Of a stretch of DNA of 64,000 nucleotides, positions 18,085 to 27,652 are shown piece by piece. The notes under the pieces were generated by a model. That model saw only the letters and a program-made list of their open reading frames with translations. It made no database searches and had not been told where the DNA came from. The translations under genes and the position numbers were made by a program. Within the stretch, counting starts at the first letter, position 1, and every line of letters begins with the position of its first letter. The stretch comes from CAYNFR01 sp964616755 (GTDB lineage: Bacteria; Bacteroidota; Bacteroidia; Chitinophagales; Saprospiraceae). The stretch covers positions 53,166-117,165 of the forward strand of contig CAZTSI010000005.1 of assembly GCA_964616755.1 (NCBI GenBank), written 5' to 3'.

Positions 18085-20857
18085 CAATTAGAGCGACTAA
18101 TAGTCCACCTATCATCATTAAGCAACCCAACCAGACCAAATTTATTCCTGGGATTATAGTAGCCTCGACGATCAGGATATCATTTCGTGGAGCATCAGAA
18201 GCAACTAGCAATTCCACATTTTGCGCAATGCGATTATCTTTAGCCAATCTAAAACTCATAGTCTCATTAGCCGGGTCAATGTTGGTAAATCGAATATGAA
18301 GCCCCTCTGAAGGTTCATAATCCTTGATGCTAAATGGCTGTGCATTTCTGAGTATAAAAATAGGATCAAGGGAGAATTTTTTGCCTTCTGGTGATTCTAT
18401 TTGCAATTGAGCCCCTAAAGCAATATCACCTTCTTGTGCCGTATAATTTTTATGACCGGGCGTACGATCAAAGCCAGATAATACAATGGTATATCCCTGC
18501 CAAGCAACATTGCCACCTTGTTTTAATAGAATATCTTCGTAGCGCAACTCATCCTCTTCTGAAAAAACTTTTTCAAACACATCGTCGGAGATTTTGAATT
18601 TTTTAGACAACGCGTTTACTAATGCTGGAAACTGATAAATGACTCCATCTTTCAAGCCTAATCCGACGGTGAGTTGGTGAGTTTTGTTTCTTTTTTTGTC
18701 TCTCAATTCTATTGGTAAACCTATTGTGAGATCATATTCAGTGATCATAGAATTTTCTGTAAACGTGTGATCGTAGAGCAGATCCCCAATTCGCATAGAC
18801 ATCTCGGGTTCGTCAATAAATTCACCAGGGGACACCAAATAAGAAAGATATTTTAAGGAATCTTCCTCCATTTTTGCGATTTCAATGTCTTGCATATGTG
18901 GCAATGGCGCGGCAGCCGTAAAAATATCATAACCCAACTTTCGAACAGTCCCTGGATTAAAGGCCGCTATTTTCGTAAAATCATCTTGATATAAGGCAGA
19001 TGGTCTTACTACATGTTCCTCTAACACTTCGTTTTGGGTATTTACTTTTTTAAGATTGACGATATAGTTCCTTAGATTACCGGAAAGAGTATCGCCTTCA
19101 AATGTCATCCAATAGTCACTGGCAAAAAATGGTTCATTTTTGATTAAGAGTAGCGCTTTCTGCGCCGACTGTTCTTCTACGATCGAACCTTGGCCAAAGG
19201 GATTCGAACTGATCACCCGTTGATTCAAACCACTGATCATAATGCCTAATAGTAAAACCCCAAAACCCAAATGTGATATTACTGAACCTGCTTGTTTAAT
19301 ATTGGATCTCAAGAAGCTAAAAAGGTACGTTGAGTTACCAATTATAGCATACAATCCTGCAAAAAGAAACGGAACGTGCTGCCAAGAAAACATTTTCAAA
19401 TGGGGTTGAATGAAAATAGTTGCCATTAAAGATAAACTCACAGATAGAGCCAAATAATTGGACAAGCTCTTCTTGAATATAGCCCAATTAGCTGCTTTAT
19501 ACCGCAAAAACATGGTACTCCCCATTAAGAGTCCAATACTTACGCCAATCCAAAGTTGATATTGATTGTGATGTTTAATCGGATCCGTCAAGACGACTCC
19601 TACATAATTAGGATCAAAAGCTTGAACAATTTTATTGAACAAGGGCAATGATGTTGCTGCCGTCATAAGGATACCTGATAACAACAAGACCAATGAACCA
19701 ATGAACATCCAAAACTCTCGGCTATTTATAGGTTCTTCATTCTTCGTGGTTGGAATTTGGCCGTTGTAACGTATCAAAAAGTATGAACCGTATAAGACAA
19801 AAAATCCGATAAACAAGGTCAACTGACTTTCCAGGCCTAAGGAAGTAAACGCATGAACAGAGGTGTCTCCTAAAACCCCACTTCTCGTCAGAAACGTCGA
19901 AAACAAAGTAAATATGAATCCCATGAAATAATAAACATATGTACTCTTCAAAGAGTGCCCAGTTGCCTTAGCTATTAGATTTGTGTGAATACCTGCAACA
20001 ATAAATAACCAAGGAACAAGGGAAGAATTTTCCACCGGATCCCAGGCCCAATACCCGCCAAATGTTAACGCAACATAAGCCCATGCTCCACCCATCAAGA
20101 TGCCCGTACCAAAAATAACACCACTAAACAACGCCCATTTCAAGATAGTGGGAATAACTTCTTTATGCTTTCCGGACTGCAAACCCGCTACAGCAAAAGT
20201 AAACGGCATAAGCGTTGATGCAAATCCGAGGAAAATGACCGGCGGGTGAATGATCATCCAGTAATTTTGTAGAAGTGGATTGAGTCCTTTTCCTTTTACT
20301 AAGGTAAGATAGTCCGCATTAGCAAAAATGGGGCCCTCAAAAACGTCTCGAATTAAAGCAAATGGATTACTGCCTATCTTGACATCCTCTGCTGTAAAAG
20401 GCATATATAGCCCTAGAAGCATTCCCGTTAGTGCCATTTGGACTAAGGTCAAGGTCTGCAGGACAGAACTTTCCCAGCGGCGATGCTTTGCCATCACAAT
20501 ACACCCTAAGACAATGTGCCAAAACATCCAGAGTAAAAAACTACCTTCTTGATCTTGCCAAAAAGCTGCAAGCAAATATTCTGTAGGCGAGTCGTCAGAT
20601 ACAGTGCGATATACAGATATGTATTCGTACATCTTGTTGAACATGGCATAAAACATTAAGCCAATAACCGCAAAGATGGAAATGGCGTGTACTCCAAAAC
20701 TGTATCGACCTAAGCGAAGCCATGATGCATCAGACCGTATGCGTGCTTGATAATATGACCAAGCTGAGAATCCTGCCATTACAAAGGCCAACAAGATCGC
20801 AAAATGGCCAATTTGACCTAGCCAAAGTTCTTCACCAGCGTAATTAATTTTTTGCAT
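18041..20857 (-). CDS. ccmF: Cytochrome c maturation protein CcmF (CcmF/CcsA family)
   Basis: A 938-residue polytopic protein that handles haem delivery and ligation to apocytochrome c in the periplasm. The tryptophan-rich haem-handling motif is visible as GGYWAWDPVENSSLVPW. About a dozen or more hydrophobic segments span the first ~550 residues, followed by a large periplasmic domain and a final C-terminal membrane helix (LVWLGCLMMIGGLLVALIA). It starts 4 nt after ccmE ends, so the two are co-transcribed. The other Ccm genes (A, B, C, H) are not in this window. The 3' end overlaps the convergent patatin gene by 44 nt. Confidence 0.95.
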   Translation of the reverse strand: MQKINYAGEELWLGQIGHFAILLAFVMAGFSAWSYYQARIRSDASWLRLGRYSFGVHAISIFAVIGLMFYAMFNKMYEYISVYRTVSDDSPTEYLLAAFWQDQEGSFLLWMFWHIVLGCIVMAKHRRWESSVLQTLTLVQMALTGMLLGLYMPFTAEDVKIGSNPFALIRDVFEGPIFANADYLTLVKGKGLNPLLQNYWMIIHPPVIFLGFASTLMPFTFAVAGLQSGKHKEVIPTILKWALFSGVIFGTGILMGGAWAYVALTFGGYWAWDPVENSSLVPWLFIVAGIHTNLIAKATGHSLKSTYVYYFMGFIFTLFSTFLTRSGVLGDTSVHAFTSLGLESQLTLFIGFFVLYGSYFLIRYNGQIPTTKNEEPINSREFWMFIGSLVLLLSGILMTAATSLPLFNKIVQAFDPNYVGVVLTDPIKHHNQYQLWIGVSIGLLMGSTMFLRYKAANWAIFKKSLSNYLALSVSLSLMATIFIQPHLKMFSWQHVPFLFAGLYAIIGNSTYLFSFLRSNIKQAGSVISHLGFGVLLLGIMISGLNQRVISSNPFGQGSIVEEQSAQKALLLIKNEPFFASDYWMTFEGDTLSGNLRNYIVNLKKVNTQNEVLEEHVVRPSALYQDDFTKIAAFNPGTVRKLGYDIFTAAAPLPHMQDIEIAKMEEDSLKYLSYLVSPGEFIDEPEMSMRIGDLLYDHTFTENSMITEYDLTIGLPIELRDKKRNKTHQLTVGLGLKDGVIYQFPALVNALSKKFKISDDVFEKVFSEEDELRYEDILLKQGGNVAWQGYTIVLSGFDRTPGHKNYTAQEGDIALGAQLQIESPEGKKFSLDPIFILRNAQPFSIKDYEPSEGLHIRFTNIDPANETMSFRLAKDNRIAQNVELLVASDAPRNDILIVEATIIPGINLVWLGCLMMIGGLLVALIAKHSAQNFSQPGAA

Positions 20858-20861
20858 CCAA

Positions 20862-21254
20862 CTAAGAGTTCTTGCGAAGAGCTAGTTCCTCGTCTTTATA
20901 TTTAGACGGACACTTTAAGAGCATCTCACTAGCATGAAACTCGCCTCCTACCATTTTTCCAGTTATCACAATAGATTCTGATCGTTCAAAATCCATCCTT
21001 TTAGGCTCTTTGATAACGACTTTTGACATATTTCCTGACTCGTCTGTCATGTAGAAACTAAAATAGTTAGGGTCTTTAGCGGGATCATAATGGATTGGCA
21101 TTTCTTTAGCCAACAAACCAACTACTTTTGAACGATTACCCGTATTGGCGGCCTTTTCAAAAGTAGAATAAGAACTCAAGTTAGCAGATGATGCAATCAG
21201 CAATCCCGCCGCAATTGCTATCATACCTATTGCAATCCAATGTGTTCGCTTCAT
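20862..21254 (-). CDS. ccmE: Cytochrome c maturation haem chaperone CcmE, CxxxY type
   Basis: A 130-residue protein with one N-terminal membrane anchor (residues 6-22) and a periplasmic OB fold, including the conserved VVGLLAKE, SFYMTDESG and VVIKEPKR segments. The usual haem-binding HxxxY is replaced by Cys-Pro-Ser-Lys-Tyr near residues 115-119, that is, the CxxxY variant known from some bacteria and archaea. It lies directly upstream of ccmF. Role: covalent haem carrier in system I cytochrome c maturation. Confidence 0.93.
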   Translation of the reverse strand: MKRTHWIAIGMIAIAAGLLIASSANLSSYSTFEKAANTGNRSKVVGLLAKEMPIHYDPAKDPNYFSFYMTDESGNMSKVVIKEPKRMDFERSESIVITGKMVGGEFHASEMLLKCPSKYKDEELALRKNS

Positions 21255-21310
21255 ATTTTTCTAACTTTACACCAAATTTACGACAAGCCTCATCAAATGC
21301 TCATTATTTC

Positions 21311-22519
21311 TTAGTTACTTAGAATGATTTTAGATAATTTATTCTCATTCTCTAAATATTCATAGACTCTTTCGACAGCCCCTATATGCTGATCTAAGAT
21401 CCTTGCTACAGCTTCTTGGCGTGAAACAGTGGGTTCAAGTTTAAGAAAAGGCGTCATCTCTTTTGGAGACCTGATAACATGAACAAATTTTTTATCGACA
21501 AGTTGGATCAGCAGACTAAAACGTTCAAATTTCGGCCCTATAATGCAGGTTCTATTAAACCGCAAGGCTTCGATGACGTTATGTACGCCTTTACCAAACC
21601 CCCCGCCAACATAAACATACTCAGCATAGTAGTATAGCTCCTTTAATAATCCTATTTTATTGATAATAAATGTTTTAGGATGGATAAGTTCAATGAATAG
21701 TGAAGAGTTTTCATTCAAAAGATCATGGGGTACTATCACGATAAATAATTCTGGATCTTGCTTGCGCAAATACTGATAAATAGCCATGTCGCTAGGTTCA
21801 AAACTACCCATTAACAGATGCTGAGGATGTTCACTAAACAAAGTTTTATTGAAACCACTTTCTAGCAAGGTGTTTATTTGCGATTTGCCCTTCAGCAATT
21901 GTTCGATGCGCATGTCACCAGATATAATAGTATGCCTATGTAATGAAGTATAATGTTGCTTTGAACGTGGGGTCGTGATGAAGAAAAGTGCATGCGCTGA
22001 CTGTATATAAGGCTTAAATAGAGCGAGTTGCTGTTTCTTCGACCAAGTTGGTGGGTACGGATCGATGTTGACAAACCAATATGGCGTATGTTGCGAATGA
22101 AGGTAATCTAACATACTAGGCCATAAATCTAGACCTGAAAAAATGGTTGCCTTGGGCTGACTTTGTTTAAAGAATTTTCGGATATAATATGTAGTATCCA
22201 ATGGACTTAATACGATGTAATCTATGATACCAATTTTTTTTTCACTTAGTTCGTCAAAGGCACTGATTGAGAACATTGATAAAACCATTTTGACTGAAGG
22301 AAGAGCCTCTTTTATACGCAATATCAAGGGTTCAATAGCGGCGTATTCCCCTTTCGAACTAGCATGAAATAAGATATAAGGCTCTTTTAAACTGATCGCT
22401 GGGGGGGTATGTATGCGCCGATCTAGCCATTTAGACCAAGTGGCCTTAGAGAACCATTGTGAGAGCACATAGGCTACAATACTATAAAGTCGCTCATAAA
22501 TAGGTAAAAGATACTTCAA
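21311..22519 (-). CDS. kdtA: 3-deoxy-D-manno-octulosonic acid (Kdo) transferase
   Basis: This 402-residue GT30 enzyme transfers Kdo from CMP-Kdo to lipid A precursors at the inner membrane. Recognisable segments are FHASSKGEYAA (family ASxGE motif), the N-terminal membrane-proximal helix, and the C-terminal donor site YVGGGFGKGVHNVIEA. The start codon is TTG at 22517-22519; no in-frame ATG is near enough to preserve the conserved N-terminus. The gene is divergent from rfbB with a 116-nt gap. Kdo addition and dTDP-sugar synthesis both serve the cell envelope. Confidence 0.93.
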   Translation of the reverse strand: MKYLLPIYERLYSIVAYVLSQWFSKATWSKWLDRRIHTPPAISLKEPYILFHASSKGEYAAIEPLILRIKEALPSVKMVLSMFSISAFDELSEKKIGIIDYIVLSPLDTTYYIRKFFKQSQPKATIFSGLDLWPSMLDYLHSQHTPYWFVNIDPYPPTWSKKQQLALFKPYIQSAHALFFITTPRSKQHYTSLHRHTIISGDMRIEQLLKGKSQINTLLESGFNKTLFSEHPQHLLMGSFEPSDMAIYQYLRKQDPELFIVIVPHDLLNENSSLFIELIHPKTFIINKIGLLKELYYYAEYVYVGGGFGKGVHNVIEALRFNRTCIIGPKFERFSLLIQLVDKKFVHVIRSPKEMTPFLKLEPTVSRQEAVARILDQHIGAVERVYEYLENENKLSKIILSN

Positions 22520-22635
22520 GGAGATTCGAATGATCTAGACAAAATAACGCAAAAGATTAGGGAATGAATGCATGATTTATAGTCCATCTCTAAAGGGAAT
22601 AAACTATTTTGCGTTCTTAATTTAATTCAAGCTTT

Positions 22636-23691
22636 ATGGGCTTTGCAAAGAGAATATTATTGACAGGCGGAGCGGGCTTTATCGGTTCGCATGCGGTACG
22701 ACACTTCGTGAAAAAGTATCCTCAATATATGATTTATAATTTGGATGCTTTAACTTATGCGGGCAATTTGGCAAACCTTGACGACATTAAGATGTTGCCC
22801 AATTACCACTTCATCCATGCTGATATTACGGATCAAGAGGCCATTTTATCCATTTTTAATCAACATGAGATTACAGATGTCTTGCATTTTGCCGCCGAGT
22901 CACATGTAGATCGAAGTATCACAGACCCAATGGCTTTTATTCGGACTAATGTTTTCGGTACAGTTTCATTGATGCAAGCGGCGAAGGTTTATTGGCAGGA
23001 GGAATATGCGAAGCATGTCTTTTATCATGTTTCTACGGATGAGGTATATGGCTCACTTGGTGCAATAGGGCATTTTAGAGAAGACACTGCTTATGATCCA
23101 CAATCTCCCTATTCAGCATCTAAAGCAAGTTCAGACCATTTTGTAAGGGCTTATAGCAACACCTATGGCATTCAAACAAAGCTGTCTAACTGTTCTAATA
23201 ATTACGGCCCTTATCAATTTCCTGAAAAGTTATTGCCGCTTATGATCAATAATATAAAGCACAGCAAACCGCTGCCCGTTTATGGGGACGGTACGAATGT
23301 CAGAGACTGGCTATACGTAACCGATCATGTTGAGGCCATTGATTTGATTTTTCACCAAGGCAAAGCAAATGAAACGTACTGTGTGGGGGGTGAAGAAGAA
23401 TTGCAGAATATACAAATCGTATATTTATTGTGCGAGATTTTAGATGAAAAACTTGGTCGCCCTAGTGGTAATTCAGCTAAACTCATTACTTATGTCAAGG
23501 ATCGACCAGGTCATGATAAACGATATGCTATCGATTGCGGCAAAATATCAAACGAGCTTGGCTGGAGACCTTCAGTCGCCATCAGAGAAGGGCTTATGAA
23601 TACAGTAGATTGGTATCTAGATAATGAAGCTTGGCTGAAGTCAGTAACTTCAGGGGAATACTTGAAATATTATCAGCAACAATACGACTAA
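22636..23691 (+). CDS. rfbB: dTDP-glucose 4,6-dehydratase
   Basis: A 351-residue extended SDR enzyme converting dTDP-glucose to dTDP-4-keto-6-deoxyglucose, the entry to rhamnose and other deoxysugars. Visible motifs are the NAD site TGGAGFIGSH (near residues 11-20), the DALTYAGN stretch, the active-site STDEVYGSL, and YSASKASSDH with the catalytic YxxxK. The C-terminal DRPGHDKRYAID is also typical. It precedes the SLBB export gene by 7 nt, suggesting a shared surface-polysaccharide transcript. No rmlA, rmlC or rmlD is next to it. Confidence 0.96.
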   Translation: MGFAKRILLTGGAGFIGSHAVRHFVKKYPQYMIYNLDALTYAGNLANLDDIKMLPNYHFIHADITDQEAILSIFNQHEITDVLHFAAESHVDRSITDPMAFIRTNVFGTVSLMQAAKVYWQEEYAKHVFYHVSTDEVYGSLGAIGHFREDTAYDPQSPYSASKASSDHFVRAYSNTYGIQTKLSNCSNNYGPYQFPEKLLPLMINNIKHSKPLPVYGDGTNVRDWLYVTDHVEAIDLIFHQGKANETYCVGGEEELQNIQIVYLLCEILDEKLGRPSGNSAKLITYVKDRPGHDKRYAIDCGKISNELGWRPSVAIREGLMNTVDWYLDNEAWLKSVTSGEYLKYYQQQYD

Positions 23692-23698
23692 ATCTTTC

Positions 23699-26392
23699 AT
23701 GCGCTCAACATACTTTTTCCTTTGCTTGATCACAGTACTCTTGGCTTGCCTTGGTGCACCGAATCAGCTTTTCGGGCAAATTCAAACCTATGAAGCGCAA
23801 GTTCAAGGGGCTATCCAAGACGCAGGCATTTCTGAAACTGAATTTCGATTGGCACTCGAAAAAATTGGCATTGACTATTCGAGACTCGATCAATTAACTC
23901 CGTTGCAAGTTAGGGCAGTGCAGGCCACCATGATTGAATTGCGGAATGAGAAAGCTAAAATGGCCATCAGCACAATGGATACTTTAGAGCAGATTACTCT
24001 AGACTCAATTTCTCTTGACAGTATGTCGACGATGAGTAGCTCGCCTGATAGTGTAAAAAGCGCTCGAATCTTTGGTCATCAATTATTTTTTAATAATGCG
24101 ATCGACATAATTCCTTTTGGATCGAGCTTTGTGCCAACAGATGACTATATATTAGATGCAGGTGATCAATTAAGCATTAGCATTTTTAGCTCAGCTGTGA
24201 TCGATCAGAGTTATTCGATTAATTCTGACGGTACGATACAGCTATTTTCTGACGGCAGATCTATTGGTCGTATCCAGCTAGCAGGATTGACTGTATCTGA
24301 AGCTCGGAATAAAATTTTGCGCTCATTTGCCAATCGTTTTAGCCCATCTCAAATCTCTGTTCAATTAAAAAGTATTCGAACTATCCGCGTACAGATTCGG
24401 GGCGAAGTGTTCCGACCAGGGGACTATACCGTTTCTGCGATCAACTCAGCGGTAAATATCATTGGGGCGGCAGGCGGTATAACAGATAATGGTAGTGTAA
24501 GAAACATCACTGTGATTCACAGTGATGGTACAATAGAAGTGGTAGATTTATATAGTCTTATCGATCTAGAAAGGAAGCCTAAGGTAGTGTGGTTGCGCAG
24601 TGGAGATATTATTATAGTGCCGACAGCCAGCCATTTGGTGAAAATTACTGGGTCTATTGCTCGGACGCATGTTTACGAGATGAGACCTCACGAGGGCATT
24701 AAAGATCTTGTAAAAGTTGCAGGCGGCTTGGCAACCGATGCTTACAAGAAGAGTTTTCAATTGACAAGAATCGAAGACGATAAGAAGTCTTTAAGAGACA
24801 TACCCTATGCAGCTCTATTGCGTGAAGGTGGAGATTTCCTTTTGTCTCATGGCGATAGTATTGTGGTAAGTGCTGTCAGAGACATCATCGAAAACTCTGT
24901 CATAATCAAAGGAGAAGTTCGGCGGGAAGGAGAATATGAATTGAGTGCTCAGATGACATTGAAGGATTTGGTTGTGTTGGGTGGTCTGACGCAATATAGT
25001 CGCCGAGACTTTGCCAACCTTAAGCGACGCGAAAAATCGGGCGCCACCAACATGATTGCCATTTCAATAGATAATGCGCTCAATGGAGTCTTACCTGAAG
25101 GCGGTTTGCTATTGCAAAGTGGCGATGAAGTTTTGATTTGGTCATCGGATCGATTCGTCGATCAAAAGGAGGTTAAAGTAGATGGAGCCGTTCGATATCC
25201 TGAGGCGATTAGTTATGACGAAGGGGGAAACCTCCGTGTGGTAGACTTAATAGAATATGCCGGCGGACTCAGAAGAGATGCTGCTAATTTTGCGCATGTC
25301 ATTCGAATTGACCCTTTAAAGCCTAATGAACGCATGTATATTAGAGTGGATTTGGTCAGAGCTTTCGAAAATAAAACAGCCGCTGACAATTTCATTTTAG
25401 AGCCATTTGACTCACTCTACGTCTATTCAAAAAATGACTTTATAGAAGAAGCGGTTATTACGGTTGATGGGGCGGTTATTAATCCAGGTATCTTTCCTTA
25501 TGGGGAAGGTCTGACGTTGAAGGATGTTTTGATATTAGCTGGTGGATTTAAGCGATCATCTGCGACCAACAATATTGAAGTCTCGCGTATTCAAATAAAA
25601 GATAATCAACCTACACAGACGATCGTACAAAGAATTGCCTTAGATCGCAAGTCCCTATATGAAGATGGTATCGATGAAGAGGCTTCTAGTTTTATTATAG
25701 AACCTTTTGATCAAATTTTTGTGCGTTATGTTCCAGAATTCGGACTTCAAAGTACTATATTCATAGAAGGAGAAGTGAGAAATCCAGGGCCTTACGCCAT
25801 TGTTACCCCTAATGAACGCGTATTTGATGTAATCAAGAGATCAGGTGGGTTGACAGAAAAAGCCTTTGCGGCAGGGTCGACCTTTTATCGCGTACAGGAT
25901 AGTCTTGGGTTTGTACTGCTAGAGTTAGAAGAAATAATGAGCAATCCTGATTCGAAATTCAACTATGTTTTGGCCGATGGTGACAAAATTACGATCCCCA
26001 AACTTAAAGAGTTTGTGACGATAGTGGGGGCGACACAGTATTTAGCCCAAAATCCCGAACAGAAATCCATCACCGTTCCATATTACAAAGGAAAATCGGC
26101 AAATTACTATATCAATAGTCACGCAGGGGGCTATGCCGATAATGCCCGCCGCGACAAAATATTTGTCCTCTATCCAAACGGCGGCGTGGCAGCAACTGTT
26201 AAAAAATTTCCGTTTGGCAAGGTACATCCAGACGTATTACCTGGGTCTACTATACAAATTGGCTTTGACAAAGAGAAGGACAATTCTGGTGAGAAAGACG
26301 GCAATCTCAACTTGACTAAAGTCCTAGGAGATAGTGTGGCTCAGGCCATGTCGATCTTAACACTGATTCTACTTATTCAGCGTTTGGATTAA
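23699..26392 (+). CDS. Polysaccharide export protein with multiple SLBB domains (Wza-like)
   Basis: An 897-residue exported protein. The N-terminal signal contains a possible lipobox (VLLAC at about residues 13-17), though an SPI-type cleavage is also possible. A Poly_export domain follows (DYILDAGDQLSISIF, about residues 148-162), then repeated SLBB units marked by (I/V)xGEVxxPGxY, for example IRGEVFRPGDYTV, IKGEVRREGEYEL, VDGAVINPGIF and IEGEVRNPGPYAI. A C-terminal hydrophobic helix ends the protein. The arrangement is typical of Bacteroidota outer-membrane polysaccharide channels. The upstream rfbB supports an exopolysaccharide or capsule role. Confidence 0.92.
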   Translation: MRSTYFFLCLITVLLACLGAPNQLFGQIQTYEAQVQGAIQDAGISETEFRLALEKIGIDYSRLDQLTPLQVRAVQATMIELRNEKAKMAISTMDTLEQITLDSISLDSMSTMSSSPDSVKSARIFGHQLFFNNAIDIIPFGSSFVPTDDYILDAGDQLSISIFSSAVIDQSYSINSDGTIQLFSDGRSIGRIQLAGLTVSEARNKILRSFANRFSPSQISVQLKSIRTIRVQIRGEVFRPGDYTVSAINSAVNIIGAAGGITDNGSVRNITVIHSDGTIEVVDLYSLIDLERKPKVVWLRSGDIIIVPTASHLVKITGSIARTHVYEMRPHEGIKDLVKVAGGLATDAYKKSFQLTRIEDDKKSLRDIPYAALLREGGDFLLSHGDSIVVSAVRDIIENSVIIKGEVRREGEYELSAQMTLKDLVVLGGLTQYSRRDFANLKRREKSGATNMIAISIDNALNGVLPEGGLLLQSGDEVLIWSSDRFVDQKEVKVDGAVRYPEAISYDEGGNLRVVDLIEYAGGLRRDAANFAHVIRIDPLKPNERMYIRVDLVRAFENKTAADNFILEPFDSLYVYSKNDFIEEAVITVDGAVINPGIFPYGEGLTLKDVLILAGGFKRSSATNNIEVSRIQIKDNQPTQTIVQRIALDRKSLYEDGIDEEASSFIIEPFDQIFVRYVPEFGLQSTIFIEGEVRNPGPYAIVTPNERVFDVIKRSGGLTEKAFAAGSTFYRVQDSLGFVLLELEEIMSNPDSKFNYVLADGDKITIPKLKEFVTIVGATQYLAQNPEQKSITVPYYKGKSANYYINSHAGGYADNARRDKIFVLYPNGGVAATVKKFPFGKVHPDVLPGSTIQIGFDKEKDNSGEKDGNLNLTKVLGDSVAQAMSILTLILLIQRLD

Positions 26393-26393
26393 A

Positions 26394-26430
26394 TAAAAAA
26401 TGCTCGCTAAAGAGATACTCTAGCGAGCAT
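26394..26430 (-). terminator. Rho-independent terminator of gapA-pgk
   Basis: A perfect 10-bp inverted repeat (atgctcgcta at 26400-26409 with tagcgagcat at 26421-26430) encloses an 11-nt loop. Read on the minus strand it begins 15 nt after the pgk stop and is followed by TTTTTTATTT. On the plus strand there is no U-tract, so it mainly serves the minus strand. Confidence 0.9.
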
Positions 26431-26444
26431 GTAACAATCATTAT

Positions 26445-27647
26445 TTATGTCTCGGTGATAGCTGCAATGCCGGGCAACACCTTACCTTCCAAATATTCTA
26501 ACATTGCACCACCTCCCGTTGAAACAAAACTGACTTTATCGTCGAGTCCATTCTTGGTGATGGCAGCTACTGAATCACCTCCACCTATAAGTGAAAAGGC
26601 TCCAGCAGATGTAGCTTCGGCTACAGCTTGCGCAATAGCATTAGTACCTATGGCAAAATTCTCAAATTCAAAGACACCCATAGGGCCATTCCAAATAATG
26701 GTTTTTGCGTCCTTGATAGCTTCTTTAAATAGAGCAATGCTTTGAGGTCCAATATCCAATCCTTCCCATCCATCGGGGATCGATTTACTGTCTACGATCT
26801 TTCGCTTTGCATCATTGCTAAATGCATTTGCTGCCACGTTATCTATAGGTAGAAGTAAAGTTGTCCCTTGTTTTTTTGCCTTTTCTATTAAATCCAAGGC
26901 TAGATCAAGCTTATCATCTTCGCAGATTGAATTTCCGATTTTTCCACCTTGTGCCTTGAAAAATGTGTAGGCCATACCTCCACCAATGATGACCGTATCC
27001 GCAAATGAAATTAATTTTTCTAGCAGTAATAACTTGTCTGATACCTTAGCTCCACCTGTTATGGCAATCATTGGCCTCGCTGGATTGTGTAGCGCCTTAT
27101 TAGCGTTTTCTATTTCACTCTTCATCAAGAAACCAAAACCTTTGGCATCTTTCGCAAAATACTTCGCCACGGTCGTAGTAGAGGCGTGCGCTCTATGCGC
27201 GGTACCAAAAGCATCGTTAATGTAGCCATCAGCCAGCTCTGCTAATTGGCGAGCCATTTCTTCTGAACCTTTCTCTTCACCTGCATGAAAACGAGTGTTT
27301 TCTAACAATAACACTTCCCCCATTTTCAAGTTCTTAGCAGCATTAACCGCTTCAGGCCCGATACAATCACTGGCAAACTTTATAGGACAATCTAGTAAAT
27401 TGCTCAAGTGTGGCGCTAAGTGTCTGAGCGTAAATCGCTGTGTATCAATGTTTCCATCCGCCTTCAATTTTTTCAGCGGTCTATCCAGATGAGACATAAG
27501 AATTACAGCGCCCCCTTCTTCTAAAACCTTATTGATTGTAGGCAACGCTTTAACTATTCTTGTATCATCCGCAATTTGAAAGGACTTATCTAACGGAACA
27601 TTAAAATCCACACGGATCAAGATCTTTTTTCCAGCAACTTTGATCAT
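26445..27647 (-). CDS. pgk: Phosphoglycerate kinase
   Basis: A 400-residue glycolytic enzyme converting 1,3-bisphosphoglycerate and ADP to 3-phosphoglycerate and ATP. Signature segments are RVDFNVPLD near the N-terminus, the substrate-site stretches MSHLDRP and NDAFGTAHRAHAST, the nucleotide-binding GGAKVSDKLLLLE, and the C-terminal GGGDSVAAI and STGGGAMLE. It begins 5 nt after gapA ends and is followed by a strong terminator, so gapA-pgk forms a two-gene operon. Confidence 0.98.
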   Translation of the reverse strand: MIKVAGKKILIRVDFNVPLDKSFQIADDTRIVKALPTINKVLEEGGAVILMSHLDRPLKKLKADGNIDTQRFTLRHLAPHLSNLLDCPIKFASDCIGPEAVNAAKNLKMGEVLLLENTRFHAGEEKGSEEMARQLAELADGYINDAFGTAHRAHASTTTVAKYFAKDAKGFGFLMKSEIENANKALHNPARPMIAITGGAKVSDKLLLLEKLISFADTVIIGGGMAYTFFKAQGGKIGNSICEDDKLDLALDLIEKAKKQGTTLLLPIDNVAANAFSNDAKRKIVDSKSIPDGWEGLDIGPQSIALFKEAIKDAKTIIWNGPMGVFEFENFAIGTNAIAQAVAEATSAGAFSLIGGGDSVAAITKNGLDDKVSFVSTGGGAMLEYLEGKVLPGIAAITET

Positions 27648-27652
27648 CTCCT

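Noticed and set aside
22401..22410. G7 run in kdtA as a phase-variation tract
   Set aside because: Seven bases is short, kdtA is normally essential, and nothing else suggests switching.
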